Below are positions 28,315-37,587 of a stretch of DNA of 64,000 bases, one piece after another; the first letter of the stretch is position 1, and every line of letters starts with the position of its first letter. Both the position numbers and the translations under genes were made by a program. The DNA lies in NCBI GenBank assembly GCA_011523615.1, contig WTGJ01000024.1, positions 30,037-94,036 on the forward strand, given 5' to 3'. This stretch comes from Chloroflexota bacterium (GTDB lineage Bacteria; Chloroflexota; Anaerolineae; Aggregatilineales; Phototrophicaceae). The notes below the pieces were generated by a model. That model was not told where the DNA came from. It searched no databases and saw only the letters and a list, made by a program, of their open reading frames with translations.

Positions 28315-28743
28315 CTATCCGTTGGATCGGAGCTGGGCCAGCACCGCGTCCCGCAGGAAGACGATGAAAGCGAGCGTGTGGCCATACACGATGTGGCCGT
28401 AGAAGATGGGGCCCAGCTCCAGGCGGAACAGCTCGCCGCCGCTGATCAGGGGCAGGATGATGTTGCCGCCGATGACCCACCAGAGGAGGCCGTAGAGCAA
28501 GCCGCCGACCACGATATTCAGCAAGGGGTTGCCAAAGTCTACGAAAGGCAGGAACAGCGCAGTATAGAGCGCCGCGACCACGATGCTGATGGCGAGATGC
28601 AGGACGAAACCCACCAGGGGGCCGGCCCCGAAGGCACCACCCACCAGATCCTGCAGATCCGGCCCGGCATAAGCGAGGAAGAAATACCCGGCGATGACCC
28701 CCGGCAACAGCCCGCGGCACAAGTTTTCCTGCTTAAGGTTCAC
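28315..28743 (-). CDS. Small membrane protein, paralog of the gene at 31564
   Basis: A 142-aa protein of unknown function starting at GTG 28743 with AGGAGG six bases upstream; longer ATG starts lack an RBS. Four hydrophobic segments contain LLPGVIAGYFFLAYAGPDL, then GPLVGFVLHLAISIVVAALYT, GGLLYGLLWWVIGGNIILP and GHIVYGHTLAFIV. The last two are strikingly conserved in the paralog at 31564-31998. The pattern resembles DUF-type YqhR/YagU-like membrane proteins but no name is certain. Confidence 0.72.
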   Translation of the reverse strand: MNLKQENLCRGLLPGVIAGYFFLAYAGPDLQDLVGGAFGAGPLVGFVLHLAISIVVAALYTALFLPFVDFGNPLLNIVVGGLLYGLLWWVIGGNIILPLISGGELFRLELGPIFYGHIVYGHTLAFIVFLRDAVLAQLRSNG

Positions 28744-28878
28744 ATTCCCTCCTGGTCGGTATGATCCAGCACACTGGCACGATTCACGATCGCAGACTAC
28801 ACTCCAATTCATCATACACATGCCTTGCACCTGGCAAAACGCAATCTGAGTCAGCGCTGAATGGACGAAATGCAATGA

Positions 28879-28891
28879 CCCCCCCCCCCCC
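28879..28891 (+). repeat. C13 homopolymer tract upstream of a secreted-protein gene
   Basis: Thirteen consecutive C residues end 14 bases before ATG 28906. An upstream ATG at 28875 reads into the tract; loss of one C would join it in frame to the 28906 gene. Seen directly. Slippage-dependent expression is inferred, and tract length may also be a sequencing error. Confidence 0.7.
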
Positions 28892-28905
28892 GCAAAAATT
28901 TGGCG

Positions 28906-30882
28906 ATGAAGCCTTTTGCCTTCTCTTCGCGCTTGCGGGCCGCAAGGCGGGCGGCGCTGTTCCTGATCGCCTGCGTCTCATGGCTGGCCGTCCCCGCGCG
29001 TGCGCAGGTCAATCCAACCGTAACCTCCTGCGGCCTGCCGGCGGGGGGCAACATCAACGTTACCGTCACCTACACCTTGAGCGCGGATTGCACCTTGACG
29101 AGCACTCTGAGGATCGCCAACGCCACTCCGGGCATTACCCTGACCATCAACGGCGCCGGTCATACCCTGAGCGGCCCGGCCAGCGGACATTTCATCTCGG
29201 GCATTGCCACCAGCACCCTCGTCGTCAACCAGTTGACTTTCGATGGCGGTGGGATCGCTCGCCCCTTAGGAATCCAGGCGGGTACGATCCGCCTGACCAA
29301 CGTCAGTATCAAGCGGTTCAGGGGTTCTGCTCTGGCTGGTGTGGCCGGTGGAACCGTCCAGATTACGAACACGCTCTTTGAAAACAATGTTTCGGCGGCG
29401 TTGTTAGTCGGCGATAATGGCTCCGGCATCCGAAGCCCCGCGAATGTGACGATGACCATGAATAACGTCGTGATTCGCAACAACTCGCGTGGTGGTGCAG
29501 CCGTCACGATGTTGACGGGCGCTACGCTCACCACCAGTGGCTGCCTGACCTTATCGGGGAACCTCCCTTACGACATCTACGGTGGCACCTGGACGGACAA
29601 CAGCAGCGGGCCCTGCAGCGGCACGATCGGCAACGGCGACCCGGCGTCCCTCCCGCCGGTCACCGCGGCGGCTTGCGGCTTTCCCGAGTCTGGCAATCTC
29701 GATGCATCCACCACGTACACTCTTTCGGCGGATTGTGTGCTCAGTGGCGACCTGCGGATCTCGGAAAAAGTTCACATTACCGTCCGCGGCAACGGCCGCC
29801 GCCTCCGCGTTCCGAGCGGCTTTCTGAACATTTACATCGCCGCCACCGGCTCGCTGAGCATCAACAATCTCAGCGCGAGTGGGGTGCGGATCTATAATTA
29901 CGGCAGTTTCACGGCGGATCGGTATCACGTAGAACAACTCACGACGAGCGCCATATACAATATAGGCAGCGCCACGATCAACCGGATCATCATCGAAAAC
30001 CTCAACGCCCCGGGATCCAGCGGCGCGATCATCGCCTGGAATCCCTACGGGAAGGGAGATACGACTCTCACCGACGCCATCATCCGCAATAACGTCAACC
30101 GCCGCGGCGCTCTGGCGAATTTCAACGCGAGCATCACCCTGACCGGCTGCATCACGTTGGAGAACAACACGCCGATGGATTTCTTCGGCACCGTCACCGA
30201 TCAGCGCAGCGGCGCTTGCGACGAGGCAGACATCCGGCCCAGAATCCCACCCATAACCCCGACCGGCGGTATCTTGCACCAACGTCGGCCGCTGAATTGC
30301 TTCCAGCAACTGGGCGCCATCGGCCTGATTTGCCACAACCAAAAAGAGGGGGCCAACAGCGCGATCGAAGTCTGGGGCATTACGGACGACAGTACTGGTT
30401 ACTTCATCCTCGAAGTCAGGCGAGCACAGCTGGACCTCATCCAGCCGCCCCGGGCCCTCGTCGCCTGCTCTGCAGATGGGCGCGTCGCCGTGCGCGTCTG
30501 GGCGGACCGCAACGTCACCGTCGCCATGGGGCCCAGCCCGGAAGGCAAGACGCATCACGTTACGTTGGCGAAACACCTCAAGGGCGAGGTGTTGGGCACC
30601 ACCGATACGACGGACGGCCGCCCCTGCGAGCCGCTGACGTCGGTCGAGACCGAAGCGGTCACCGTAGCACCCGCGCTGCTGGCCCCCTGGGTAAGGCCCC
30701 AGACCGCACGCGCCGATGGATCGCTGGTCCATGTCGTCCAACCGGGCGATACGATTCACAGTATCGCCGTCGCTTATGGGCTGGATCCACTCGTCATCGT
30801 AACGCTCAATCAACTGGATCGTGGCGGTCGTTGGATCTTCCCCGGGCAGGAGATTCTCATCCGCGCGGCAGACGAGGAATAG
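28906..30882 (+). CDS. Secreted beta-helix-like repeat protein with C-terminal LysM domain
   Basis: A 658-aa exported protein. The signal peptide (to about residue 34, ending PARAQ) is followed by two copies of a ~200-residue module. Each starts CG(L/F)P-GN--TYTLSADC and ends GC(L/I)TL--N-P-D, rich in short beta-strand repeats (right-handed beta-helix/pectate-lyase-like fold). A ~130-residue Cys-containing domain follows. A C-terminal LysM (VVQPGDTIHSIAVAYGLDP, IFPGQEI) should bind peptidoglycan or chitin-like glycans. No RBS is visible; the C13 tract sits just upstream. Enzymatic activity cannot be claimed. Confidence 0.75.
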   Translation: MKPFAFSSRLRAARRAALFLIACVSWLAVPARAQVNPTVTSCGLPAGGNINVTVTYTLSADCTLTSTLRIANATPGITLTINGAGHTLSGPASGHFISGIATSTLVVNQLTFDGGGIARPLGIQAGTIRLTNVSIKRFRGSALAGVAGGTVQITNTLFENNVSAALLVGDNGSGIRSPANVTMTMNNVVIRNNSRGGAAVTMLTGATLTTSGCLTLSGNLPYDIYGGTWTDNSSGPCSGTIGNGDPASLPPVTAAACGFPESGNLDASTTYTLSADCVLSGDLRISEKVHITVRGNGRRLRVPSGFLNIYIAATGSLSINNLSASGVRIYNYGSFTADRYHVEQLTTSAIYNIGSATINRIIIENLNAPGSSGAIIAWNPYGKGDTTLTDAIIRNNVNRRGALANFNASITLTGCITLENNTPMDFFGTVTDQRSGACDEADIRPRIPPITPTGGILHQRRPLNCFQQLGAIGLICHNQKEGANSAIEVWGITDDSTGYFILEVRRAQLDLIQPPRALVACSADGRVAVRVWADRNVTVAMGPSPEGKTHHVTLAKHLKGEVLGTTDTTDGRPCEPLTSVETEAVTVAPALLAPWVRPQTARADGSLVHVVQPGDTIHSIAVAYGLDPLVIVTLNQLDRGGRWIFPGQEILIRAADEE

Positions 30883-30900
30883 CCCGGGGGACGGGGTCGC

Positions 30901-31485
30901 TCAATCCGGCAGCTCCGGCAGGCGCCAATTGGCGGGGTGGCGGGGGTGGCCGCGGGCCGCATAGACGGCGCGGATGAGGGCGAAATCGTGCCGGTAATCG
31001 CCACTGGGGTAGAAGGTGAGCGCGCAACCGACGCGCTTGCGGCGGTAGTCGATGTAAATGAGGGCGATGGGCACCTGAGTGGCGTGGGCGATGTGGTAAA
31101 AGCCGCTCTTCCACTGCTTGCGCAGGCGGCGCGTCCCTTCCGGGGTGAAGATAAGCACCATGCGGCGCGCGTTGCGCAGGCGGGCGCTCAATTGGAAGAC
31201 CACATCATGGGAGCGGCTGCGGTCGATGGGGATGGCGCCGATGGCGCGCAGTAGGGCGCCGATGGGCGGGCGAAAGACGCTGTGTTTGATGGCGACGTGC
31301 GGCCGGCGCCCGGCGTGGAGGGCGATGGGCAGCAGGTGAGCGAAATCCCAGTTGCTGGTATGGGGGGCGCCGATGACGACGAAGCGGGGGATATTCGGGA
31401 TGCCGGTTTCCAGGCGCCAGCCACAGGCCCACCAGAGCAACCAGAGCGGCCAACCGAAGAGCCGGGCGAGGAAGCGGCCGAACAA
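30901..31485 (-). CDS. 1-acylglycerol-3-phosphate acyltransferase-like protein (PlsC family)
   Basis: A 194-aa acyltransferase. The catalytic HX4D motif appears as HTSNWD (about residues 42-47), with PEGTRR (about 116-121) for glycerol-phosphate binding and an N-terminal hydrophobic helix. The HTSNWD variant is typical of the short PlsC-like subgroup whose substrate is uncertain (lysophospholipid or lipid A-like). It starts with TTG at 31485. Convergent with the LysM protein. Confidence 0.82.
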   Translation of the reverse strand: MFGRFLARLFGWPLWLLWWACGWRLETGIPNIPRFVVIGAPHTSNWDFAHLLPIALHAGRRPHVAIKHSVFRPPIGALLRAIGAIPIDRSRSHDVVFQLSARLRNARRMVLIFTPEGTRRLRKQWKSGFYHIAHATQVPIALIYIDYRRKRVGCALTFYPSGDYRHDFALIRAVYAARGHPRHPANWRLPELPD

Positions 31486-31563
31486 GGGGATAGCTTAAAT
31501 CAACGACGCGGCAGCTCGGCAGCCACCGCGTCGAACATTCATCCGTGCTTTTTCGGCCTTGCC

Positions 31564-31998
31564 TTATATTTCGTGCGAGGCGACGATCCAGGCCAGGGTA
31601 TGGCCGAAGATGATATGGCCGATGAGGCTGGCTCCGTTGAAATCCAGCGAGAGGATATCGCCGCCGCTGATGGCGGGCATGATGATGTTGCCGCCGATGA
31701 TCCACCAGATGAGACCGTAGATCAAGCCGCCGATGGCCACGGTGAGGAGCTGGTTGTCCCCGAAGAAATTGGCAGCCCCCACGTAGACTCCCGTGTAGAG
31801 CGCGCCGATCACTGCGCTGATGATGATGTGGATGATGAAACCGACGAGCGGCGTGTCGCCGGCGCCGATCATGCCACCGACATCCATATTCATCCCCGGC
31901 CCGGCAAAAGCGAGGAAGATGAACCCTGCGATGATGCCGGGCAGGATGCCCTTCATCATGTCTTCTTGCGATCCCATTGGTTTCTCCTTTTGGTTCAA
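31564..31998 (-). CDS. Small membrane protein, paralog of the gene at 28315
   Basis: A 144-aa protein with four hydrophobic segments: ILPGIIAGFIFLAFAGPGM, PLVGFIIHIIISAVIGALYT, GGLIYGLIWWIIGGNIIMP and GHIIFGHTLAWIVA. Same layout and motif order as the 28315 protein, three genes away. A GGAG RBS lies upstream of the ATG. Function unknown. Confidence 0.75.
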   Translation of the reverse strand: MNQKEKPMGSQEDMMKGILPGIIAGFIFLAFAGPGMNMDVGGMIGAGDTPLVGFIIHIIISAVIGALYTGVYVGAANFFGDNQLLTVAIGGLIYGLIWWIIGGNIIMPAISGGDILSLDFNGASLIGHIIFGHTLAWIVASHEI

Positions 31999-32212
31999 CC
32001 CGACAAACCTTACTGGCGCGGAAACTCCGCCGCAGCCTTAGAGCGTAAGTCTATAACAATTTTCAAATAATGCGAATCTTGGACAAACCCTGGCGATTCA
32101 TCGTCGAATTGCCTCGATCCGCCCTCTGGTGGGCCATGGCCGGCGAGCGGTGATAGCGGGTAACTTCCAGCGCTTCCTCCCGCACCGTGGCCGGGGAACA
32201 TGGGCCGGGTGA

Positions 32213-33394
32213 CTATCCTTCGGCGAGCAGGCGCCAGGCGGTTTCGGCCAAGACGGCGCTGCCCAGATGCAGGCAATCCTCGTTGATGTCGAAGATGGGC
32301 GAATGGTGCGGGCGGGAATGCTCGTCGTAGCGGGCGCCGAGGAAGACCATCGCGCCGGGCGCTTTTTGCGTCATGTATGAAAAGTCTTCCGCGCCCATGA
32401 TGGGTTTGCCGGGGCGCAGGTTTTCCCCCCCGACGGTTTGTTCGGCGACGGCGCGGGCGATTTCGGCGACGGCGGGGTCGTTGTATGTGGCGGGGTAACC
32501 GGGGTGAATCTGCAGCTCATAATCGCCGCCGAAACTGCGCGTCAGGGCGAGCGCTCCTTCGAGCTGTTCGTGCAGGCTGGCGCGCGTTTCCTCGTCGAAG
32601 CTACGGATGGTGCCGTTCAGGTCCACTTCGTTGGGGATGACGTTGTGGGCGCTGCCGGCGTGGACGGCGCCGAGCGAGATGACGGAGGGGGCGGTGGGAT
32701 CCAGACGGCGGGAGCGGATGGCCTGGATGGCGTTGATGATCTGCGCGAGCATCCAGAAGGGGTCCAGACCGCTGTGTGGGGAAGCGCCGTGGCAACCGCG
32801 GCCGATGATGCGCGCATCGAAGGAATCCACGGCGGCCATCTGGTAGCCGCTGCCGATGCGGAAGGTGCCGGCGTCATTTTCGCTGGAGACGTGGAGAGCG
32901 ATGACGGCATCCAGGTCTTCGATGGCGCCGTCCTCCATCATGGCGGTCGCCCCACTGATGCCCTCGGCATCGGCGCGTTCTTCGCTGGGTTGGAAGAGGA
33001 AGCGGATTTCGCCGGGCGGCGGTTCATCGCTCCGGGCGAAGAGGGTGGCGACGGCGAGCAGCATGGCGGTGTGGGCATCGTGGCCGCAGGCGTGCATCTT
33101 GCCGGGCACCCGGGAGGCGTAGGGGACGTCGTTGGCTTCCTGAAGGGGTAGGGCGTCCATATCGGCGCGGATGCCGACGCGGCGGCCCGAACCGTCGCTG
33201 CGGCCTTCGATGCGCGCGACGACGCCGGTGCGGCCGACGCCCGTCTGCGTCTCCAGACCGAGCTCGTTGAGGTGGCGGGCGACGAGAGCGGCGGTTTGCT
33301 CTTCTTCAAAACCAAGTTCGGGGTGTTGGTGAATGGTGCGGCGCCATTCGACGATCTGGGGTTGCAGCGCGCGCGCTGCGGCGAGGAAATCCAT
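32213..33394 (-). CDS. M20 family amidohydrolase (N-acyl amino acid/hippurate hydrolase type)
   Basis: A 393-aa cytosolic metal-dependent amidase. It begins with HPELGFEE and IRADMDALPLQE. MHACGHDAHTAML carries a metal-binding His-Asp pair and PSEERADAEG the catalytic Glu, and GAEDFSYM lies near the C-terminus, all in the order of the HipO/AbgB/IAA-amino acid hydrolase subgroup. A GGAG RBS precedes the ATG. Monocistronic; substrate not assignable. Confidence 0.92.
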   Translation of the reverse strand: MDFLAAARALQPQIVEWRRTIHQHPELGFEEEQTAALVARHLNELGLETQTGVGRTGVVARIEGRSDGSGRRVGIRADMDALPLQEANDVPYASRVPGKMHACGHDAHTAMLLAVATLFARSDEPPPGEIRFLFQPSEERADAEGISGATAMMEDGAIEDLDAVIALHVSSENDAGTFRIGSGYQMAAVDSFDARIIGRGCHGASPHSGLDPFWMLAQIINAIQAIRSRRLDPTAPSVISLGAVHAGSAHNVIPNEVDLNGTIRSFDEETRASLHEQLEGALALTRSFGGDYELQIHPGYPATYNDPAVAEIARAVAEQTVGGENLRPGKPIMGAEDFSYMTQKAPGAMVFLGARYDEHSRPHHSPIFDINEDCLHLGSAVLAETAWRLLAEG

Positions 33395-33492
33395 GAGGAT
33401 GGGCTCCTTCCGGGTTGTATGAAGTCGTCAGGGGATTATAACGCGCGGCAACACACTGTGTCGCCTGGCCGGGGAAAGGCAACGCCGGCGGG

Positions 33493-34329
33493 TCAGGCGG
33501 AGGATTCGATTTCGCGACGGAGCTGATCCTCCAGGGCGGGCAGGGCGATGCGGGCGGTGAGGTCGAGGCTGAGGGGCGTCACGCTGACTTCGTGGACGAC
33601 GTGGAGGGCGTGGGCGTCGCTATCGGGCTCGGCGAGGTGGCGCTCTTCGGCGTAGCGATAACCCATGCCGACGCATTCATCGAGTGAGGCGCGCGCGGGT
33701 GGGGTGGGCAGGTAGACGCGGATGTGGGAGACGCGGGTCACCCGCCAGGGAGTTTCGGCGGTGGCCTGGTGGGGGAGGTCAATTTTGAGGACGGTGGCAT
33801 CGCCAGGCAGGGCGTGATTCAGGAGCCAGGCGCCGAAACGACGGGCGAAAACGGCCGCGGCGCGGAAATCCACCTGTTTGGAGTAGGTATCTTGCAGGTG
33901 CAGGGCGGTTTGCTGGGAAATGGCGAGGGCGGGGATGCCGAAGCTGGCCCCTTCGAGGGCCGCGCCGACCGTGCCGGAAATCGTCACGCCGCTGCCCACG
34001 TTTTCGCCGTAGTTGATACCGCTGGCGACGAGGGAGACCGGGCGATCGGTCAATTCGTAGACCCCGTGCTGGACGGCCTGGGCGGGGGTGCCATCGACGG
34101 CGAAGGCGCGGCTCCCTGCTGGCAAACCATGGGCCACAGCGTCGACGGGGTGGAGACAACCGCTGCTGCTGCTGAGCATGCTGCGCGAGGAACCGGATTG
34201 CTGTTCGCGCGGAGCGATGACGAAGAGATCAGCGATATCCGCAAAGGCGGCCGCCAGCGCCCAGAGGCCGGGGGATTCGATGCCGTCGTCGTTGGTGATG
34301 AGGACGAGGGGGCGTCCGGCGGCGGTCAT
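33493..34329 (-). CDS. surE: 5'-nucleotidase SurE
   Basis: A 278-aa nucleoside monophosphate phosphatase with LITNDDGIESPGL at the N-terminus (metal-binding Asp-Asp), APREQQSGSSRS and SGINYGENVGSGVTISGTV. Its ATG overlaps the stop of the upstream membrane-protein gene by four bases, so the two are probably co-translated. Slightly longer than E. coli SurE at the C-terminus. Confidence 0.92.
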   Translation of the reverse strand: MTAAGRPLVLITNDDGIESPGLWALAAAFADIADLFVIAPREQQSGSSRSMLSSSSGCLHPVDAVAHGLPAGSRAFAVDGTPAQAVQHGVYELTDRPVSLVASGINYGENVGSGVTISGTVGAALEGASFGIPALAISQQTALHLQDTYSKQVDFRAAAVFARRFGAWLLNHALPGDATVLKIDLPHQATAETPWRVTRVSHIRVYLPTPPARASLDECVGMGYRYAEERHLAEPDSDAHALHVVHEVSVTPLSLDLTARIALPALEDQLRREIESSA

Positions 34330-35255
34330 TCGGCGGGCTCAGCGGGAAACGGGCTTGCTTCTGCGGCCAGGGGCGCAACTGTTTCGTCAGCGGGCGTGGG
34401 TGCCTGGCGTTGCTCGGCGATCTGGGCCGGTTTGGTGAGGTAGTGATAAGGCAGGGCGAGGGCCTGCGCCAGTTGCTGCCCGACGCGTTGCAAGTCCGTT
34501 TCGCCAGCCGCATCCGGTCGCTGTTTGCCGACCTGCAATAGATCATGCAGGTGTTCCACCTGCCGGCGGTCATCCTGGGAGGCGATCGCGGGCCAGAGAT
34601 GCAAGCCGCCCCAGCTGACTTCGGCTCTGCGGCCGCGGCGGCTCCAGCGCTCACTGACGACGACGGCGCGCGCGCGTGCTACCACCGGCTGCCAGGGCGC
34701 GGAATCGTCGCGGCGCTGCCACAGGGTGGGTTGGCCGGCGGCAGCTGATTCCACCAGAGGAGCGACGGGAGCGGGCGAATCAGAATTTGTCGCAAGGTGC
34801 TCTGTCGTTGCGCGGTACTGGGTCGGCGCGCGCCAAGCGCTCCCTGCGATCCAGGCGGCGCGCAACACGAAGATGACGCTGAGGACGAGGGCCGCTTCCG
34901 GCAGCCGTTGTGGCGCGAGGGGCAAGACGAGGCCGGGGTTGGGTACGCCGAGCCCGCTGCGGACGGTGGCGATGGCGGTGGCGAGCAAAAACAGGGCAAA
35001 AGCGAAGCGGAGGAGCGCTTTGCGGTACTGGCTGACGCGCCAATGGCGGGAACGGCGCAGGATGAGGGCAGCGCTTTGCACTATGCCGCTCTCCTCTCTG
35101 GCGCAGGCGGCGTTTTTCTCAGCCAGTAGGTCCGGCGTGTCCTGCTCGCCTCGCGAGTCGCCAAGCGGCCGGCCCTGCTCCTCCAGCGTGATGAGCCAAC
35201 CTGCGAGATAGAGCGGTTTTTCTGGAGGCGGGGGATGGGGGGCGGCTGATTCCAT
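34326..35255 (-). CDS. Hypothetical membrane protein upstream of surE
   Basis: A 309-aa protein of unknown function. A polar Pro-rich N-terminus is followed by two hydrophobic helices (about 83-105 and 116-135), then a ~170-residue soluble C-terminal region with WGGLHLWPAIASQDDRRQVEHLHDL and an Ala/Pro/Glu-rich tail. TAGACT lies six bases upstream of the ATG, consistent with a leaderless mRNA. Coupled to surE. Confidence 0.65.
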   Translation of the reverse strand: MESAAPHPPPPEKPLYLAGWLITLEEQGRPLGDSRGEQDTPDLLAEKNAACAREESGIVQSAALILRRSRHWRVSQYRKALLRFAFALFLLATAIATVRSGLGVPNPGLVLPLAPQRLPEAALVLSVIFVLRAAWIAGSAWRAPTQYRATTEHLATNSDSPAPVAPLVESAAAGQPTLWQRRDDSAPWQPVVARARAVVVSERWSRRGRRAEVSWGGLHLWPAIASQDDRRQVEHLHDLLQVGKQRPDAAGETDLQRVGQQLAQALALPYHYLTKPAQIAEQRQAPTPADETVAPLAAEASPFPAEPAE

Positions 35256-35393
35256 GGGCGCAGTCTAGCACAAGGCGAAGCGAGAACCAGGGGCGCGCTG
35301 GCTACACGGCGGTCGATTCTACAGCTATCTTGCATTCTAAAAGGAAATGATATGCTCAACAATTAAAGTAAATAGTAACTCTGGTCAAAGTGA

Positions 35394-36847
35394 TTATTGA
35401 ACTGGGTAATTTTCGATAAATGATTTAGCGTAAGACATCCAGCCACCCTGATATGGCCTGCTCGTGTGTTGTATGAAAAAATCCATATCACTTGAGTTCA
35501 ACAATGGTAACAGGGCATCAATGCTTATATGCGATTTGGGTTTGATACAGTAGCCACTATAGAATGTCGCTTTTGAATTCATACAACGCTGGAAATTAGG
35601 CTTTTTGTTCATACCAGAAGTTAATATCTTCTCCCCGAAACCAGACAATATAGAAACGTTTCTACCAAAAGCATACCATTTTGCAGTAGCAATTTTACTT
35701 TTATCTCTGTTTAGCAAACGCTCTTTATGAGTTAGCAGCCACTGATATACACGTGGTGCATTCTTGGCAATAGTGTCCTCCGGGAGCAAAGCTCCGGAAT
35801 CATCATACGGAAAAATAACAACTCGTTTAACCGGATCTTTACCATCTTTCATCACAGATGCTTTAACAATATCTTTCAGTATCCAATGCTCCCAGCTCAA
35901 TTCATCTGCCTTATCCATAGGTACTATGAATACCGAATCCGCAAGCGTTTGTATCCCAACATGAATATCAGCAATATCACCTAACATCGTCTCTCGCTTC
36001 ATCAAGTCTTTCATTCGATCAGCTACCAATTGATTTTTTGCTACCCACCATTTTGCAGATGGATTGCTCCTATCTAGTACTACTTGACCAACTTCCAACA
36101 ATCTTTCGCCATCCCAGATTTCGGCTGGGATGCTCTTTGCAACCCCTCTTTTTTGAATGACAGTAATAGATGTATATGTAGTTACATCTGGGAAAACTTG
36201 ATGCTTGCCAAAATCAATTACCTTCCAAACCCTATGCTTTGCTAAAAGCGTTTTACGTAACAAACTCCCTGCGTCAGAACGAAACCAACTAGATGGCGTG
36301 ATATAACCTACAAAACCGCGTTCACATAGTAAATCCAACGCCAATTCATAAAACAGGATATAAAGATATCAGTTGCACCACGCACCATTTTCCAGCGCCC
36401 ATTTATCTTATCCCGCCGCTCTTGCTCTAAGTGTTGCACACGTACATAGGGCGGATTGCCTACTATATGGGTAAATCGCTCACGCCAGTCTTTAAAACTA
36501 TCCCGATCCAGCACATCACGGCGAGTAATATCCCATTCAACCCTTTCGTTTGGATAATACTTATCTAGCAATTCATTTAGCCGCTTCTTACAAATGAACA
36601 GTGCATCCTCGTCTATATCACAACCAGCCATACGCCGAAGAACTTGCATTGCGTATTCTTGGTCTAAATTTTTTAGCACATATTCCGCGACTTTTACCAA
36701 GAAAGCACCATCTCCACAAGCAGGGTCGCAGATAGAGGCAAGACTTAATTCATTAGGCAAAAAAGGCAAGACATTGACAATCAACAAATCTACGATATGT
36801 GCTGGTGTATAGACAACACCATTCTGCTTCTGCTTAGAATGTGTCAA
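35394..36847 (-). pseudogene. Frameshifted adenine-specific DNA methylase, Eco57I/TaqI-like (gamma class)
   Basis: Two overlapping frames together encode a ~484-aa methylase. The 5' part (36847 down to ~36353) has SAM motif DPACGDGAFL and catalytic NPPYV. The 3' part (36344 to 35394) continues with FVGYITPSSWFRSDAG and a target-recognition region. The frames join if one base is added to the four-A run at 36350-36353, where the protein would read CFYELALDLLCERG. Gamma-class order (motif I before IV) and low GC fit an acquired type II RM enzyme. Probably inactive unless the indel is a sequencing error or a slippage switch. Confidence 0.75.
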
Positions 36848-37528
36848 GGGGAACGGTATCTCACTTCAATTTTCATGGCCATCCTTGAAAAGAACTCAGT
36901 CACACTTAGTTCTTTCGTCAATGCAATGCGATTGGATTCACTAAGCCCCAGTGCATGAGAATTAGTGATTCCAGTGATTATGTCTTTCTCTGTATCTAAG
37001 TCAACAATACCAATAGCCATTTCATCAGGGGAATGTGCATGCTGATGATCTTCTCGAAGTTTGACATAGCGCTCAACATCACGGTTGCGCAATTTTTCTA
37101 AACGTTCAACATTACCTTCACGTTTCTTATAAGGGATTGGATTCGTCACACAAAAAAGATTCCCGTAGACAATGTTCTTCATCCTTAAAATTGGCTGTTT
37201 CACCCACCTGTTGCTCAAAATAGTTCACAGCATTTTGCCAGTAATTAGAAATAACATACTTAATGCTAATAACGCTTAACTCTTTGCCGTCCCGCGAAAC
37301 CAAAATGTCTACATTCTTGCCGTAGTACATCCCAGCAACGTTTGCTTCTGACTTGGAATCTGGTGTTTGCCCAGTGAAAACATAGCCAGACCCCAAAGCA
37401 CGCTTCATTTCATCTTGAGCCCAACCATGTAACACTTTCGTTTTCTTGTTAGAACGAACCCCATGTTCTAATACCATCTGGTAAGATTGCTGCATTGCAT
37501 TCAAAAAACGATCTTCTATTGAGTCCAT
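36844..37528 (-). pseudogene. Frameshifted putative restriction endonuclease partner
   Basis: Upstream partner of the broken methylase, overlapping it by four bases. The first frame (37528-37127) has DILVSRDGKELSVISIKYVI, resembling a PD-(D/E)xK-type Asp...Glu/Ser-x-Lys core, then NYFEQQVGETAN. The second frame (37218-36844) continues NIVYGNLFCVTNPIPYKKR. Removing one base from the four-A run at 37187-37190 fuses them as GETANLRMKNIVYGN. Total would be ~227 aa. Low GC like its partner. Exact restriction family not identified. Confidence 0.65.
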
Positions 37529-37587
37529 GATATTTATAGCCCTTCACGAACTTATGATAACATTCTGATTCCGCTAGTCAAATCAAC

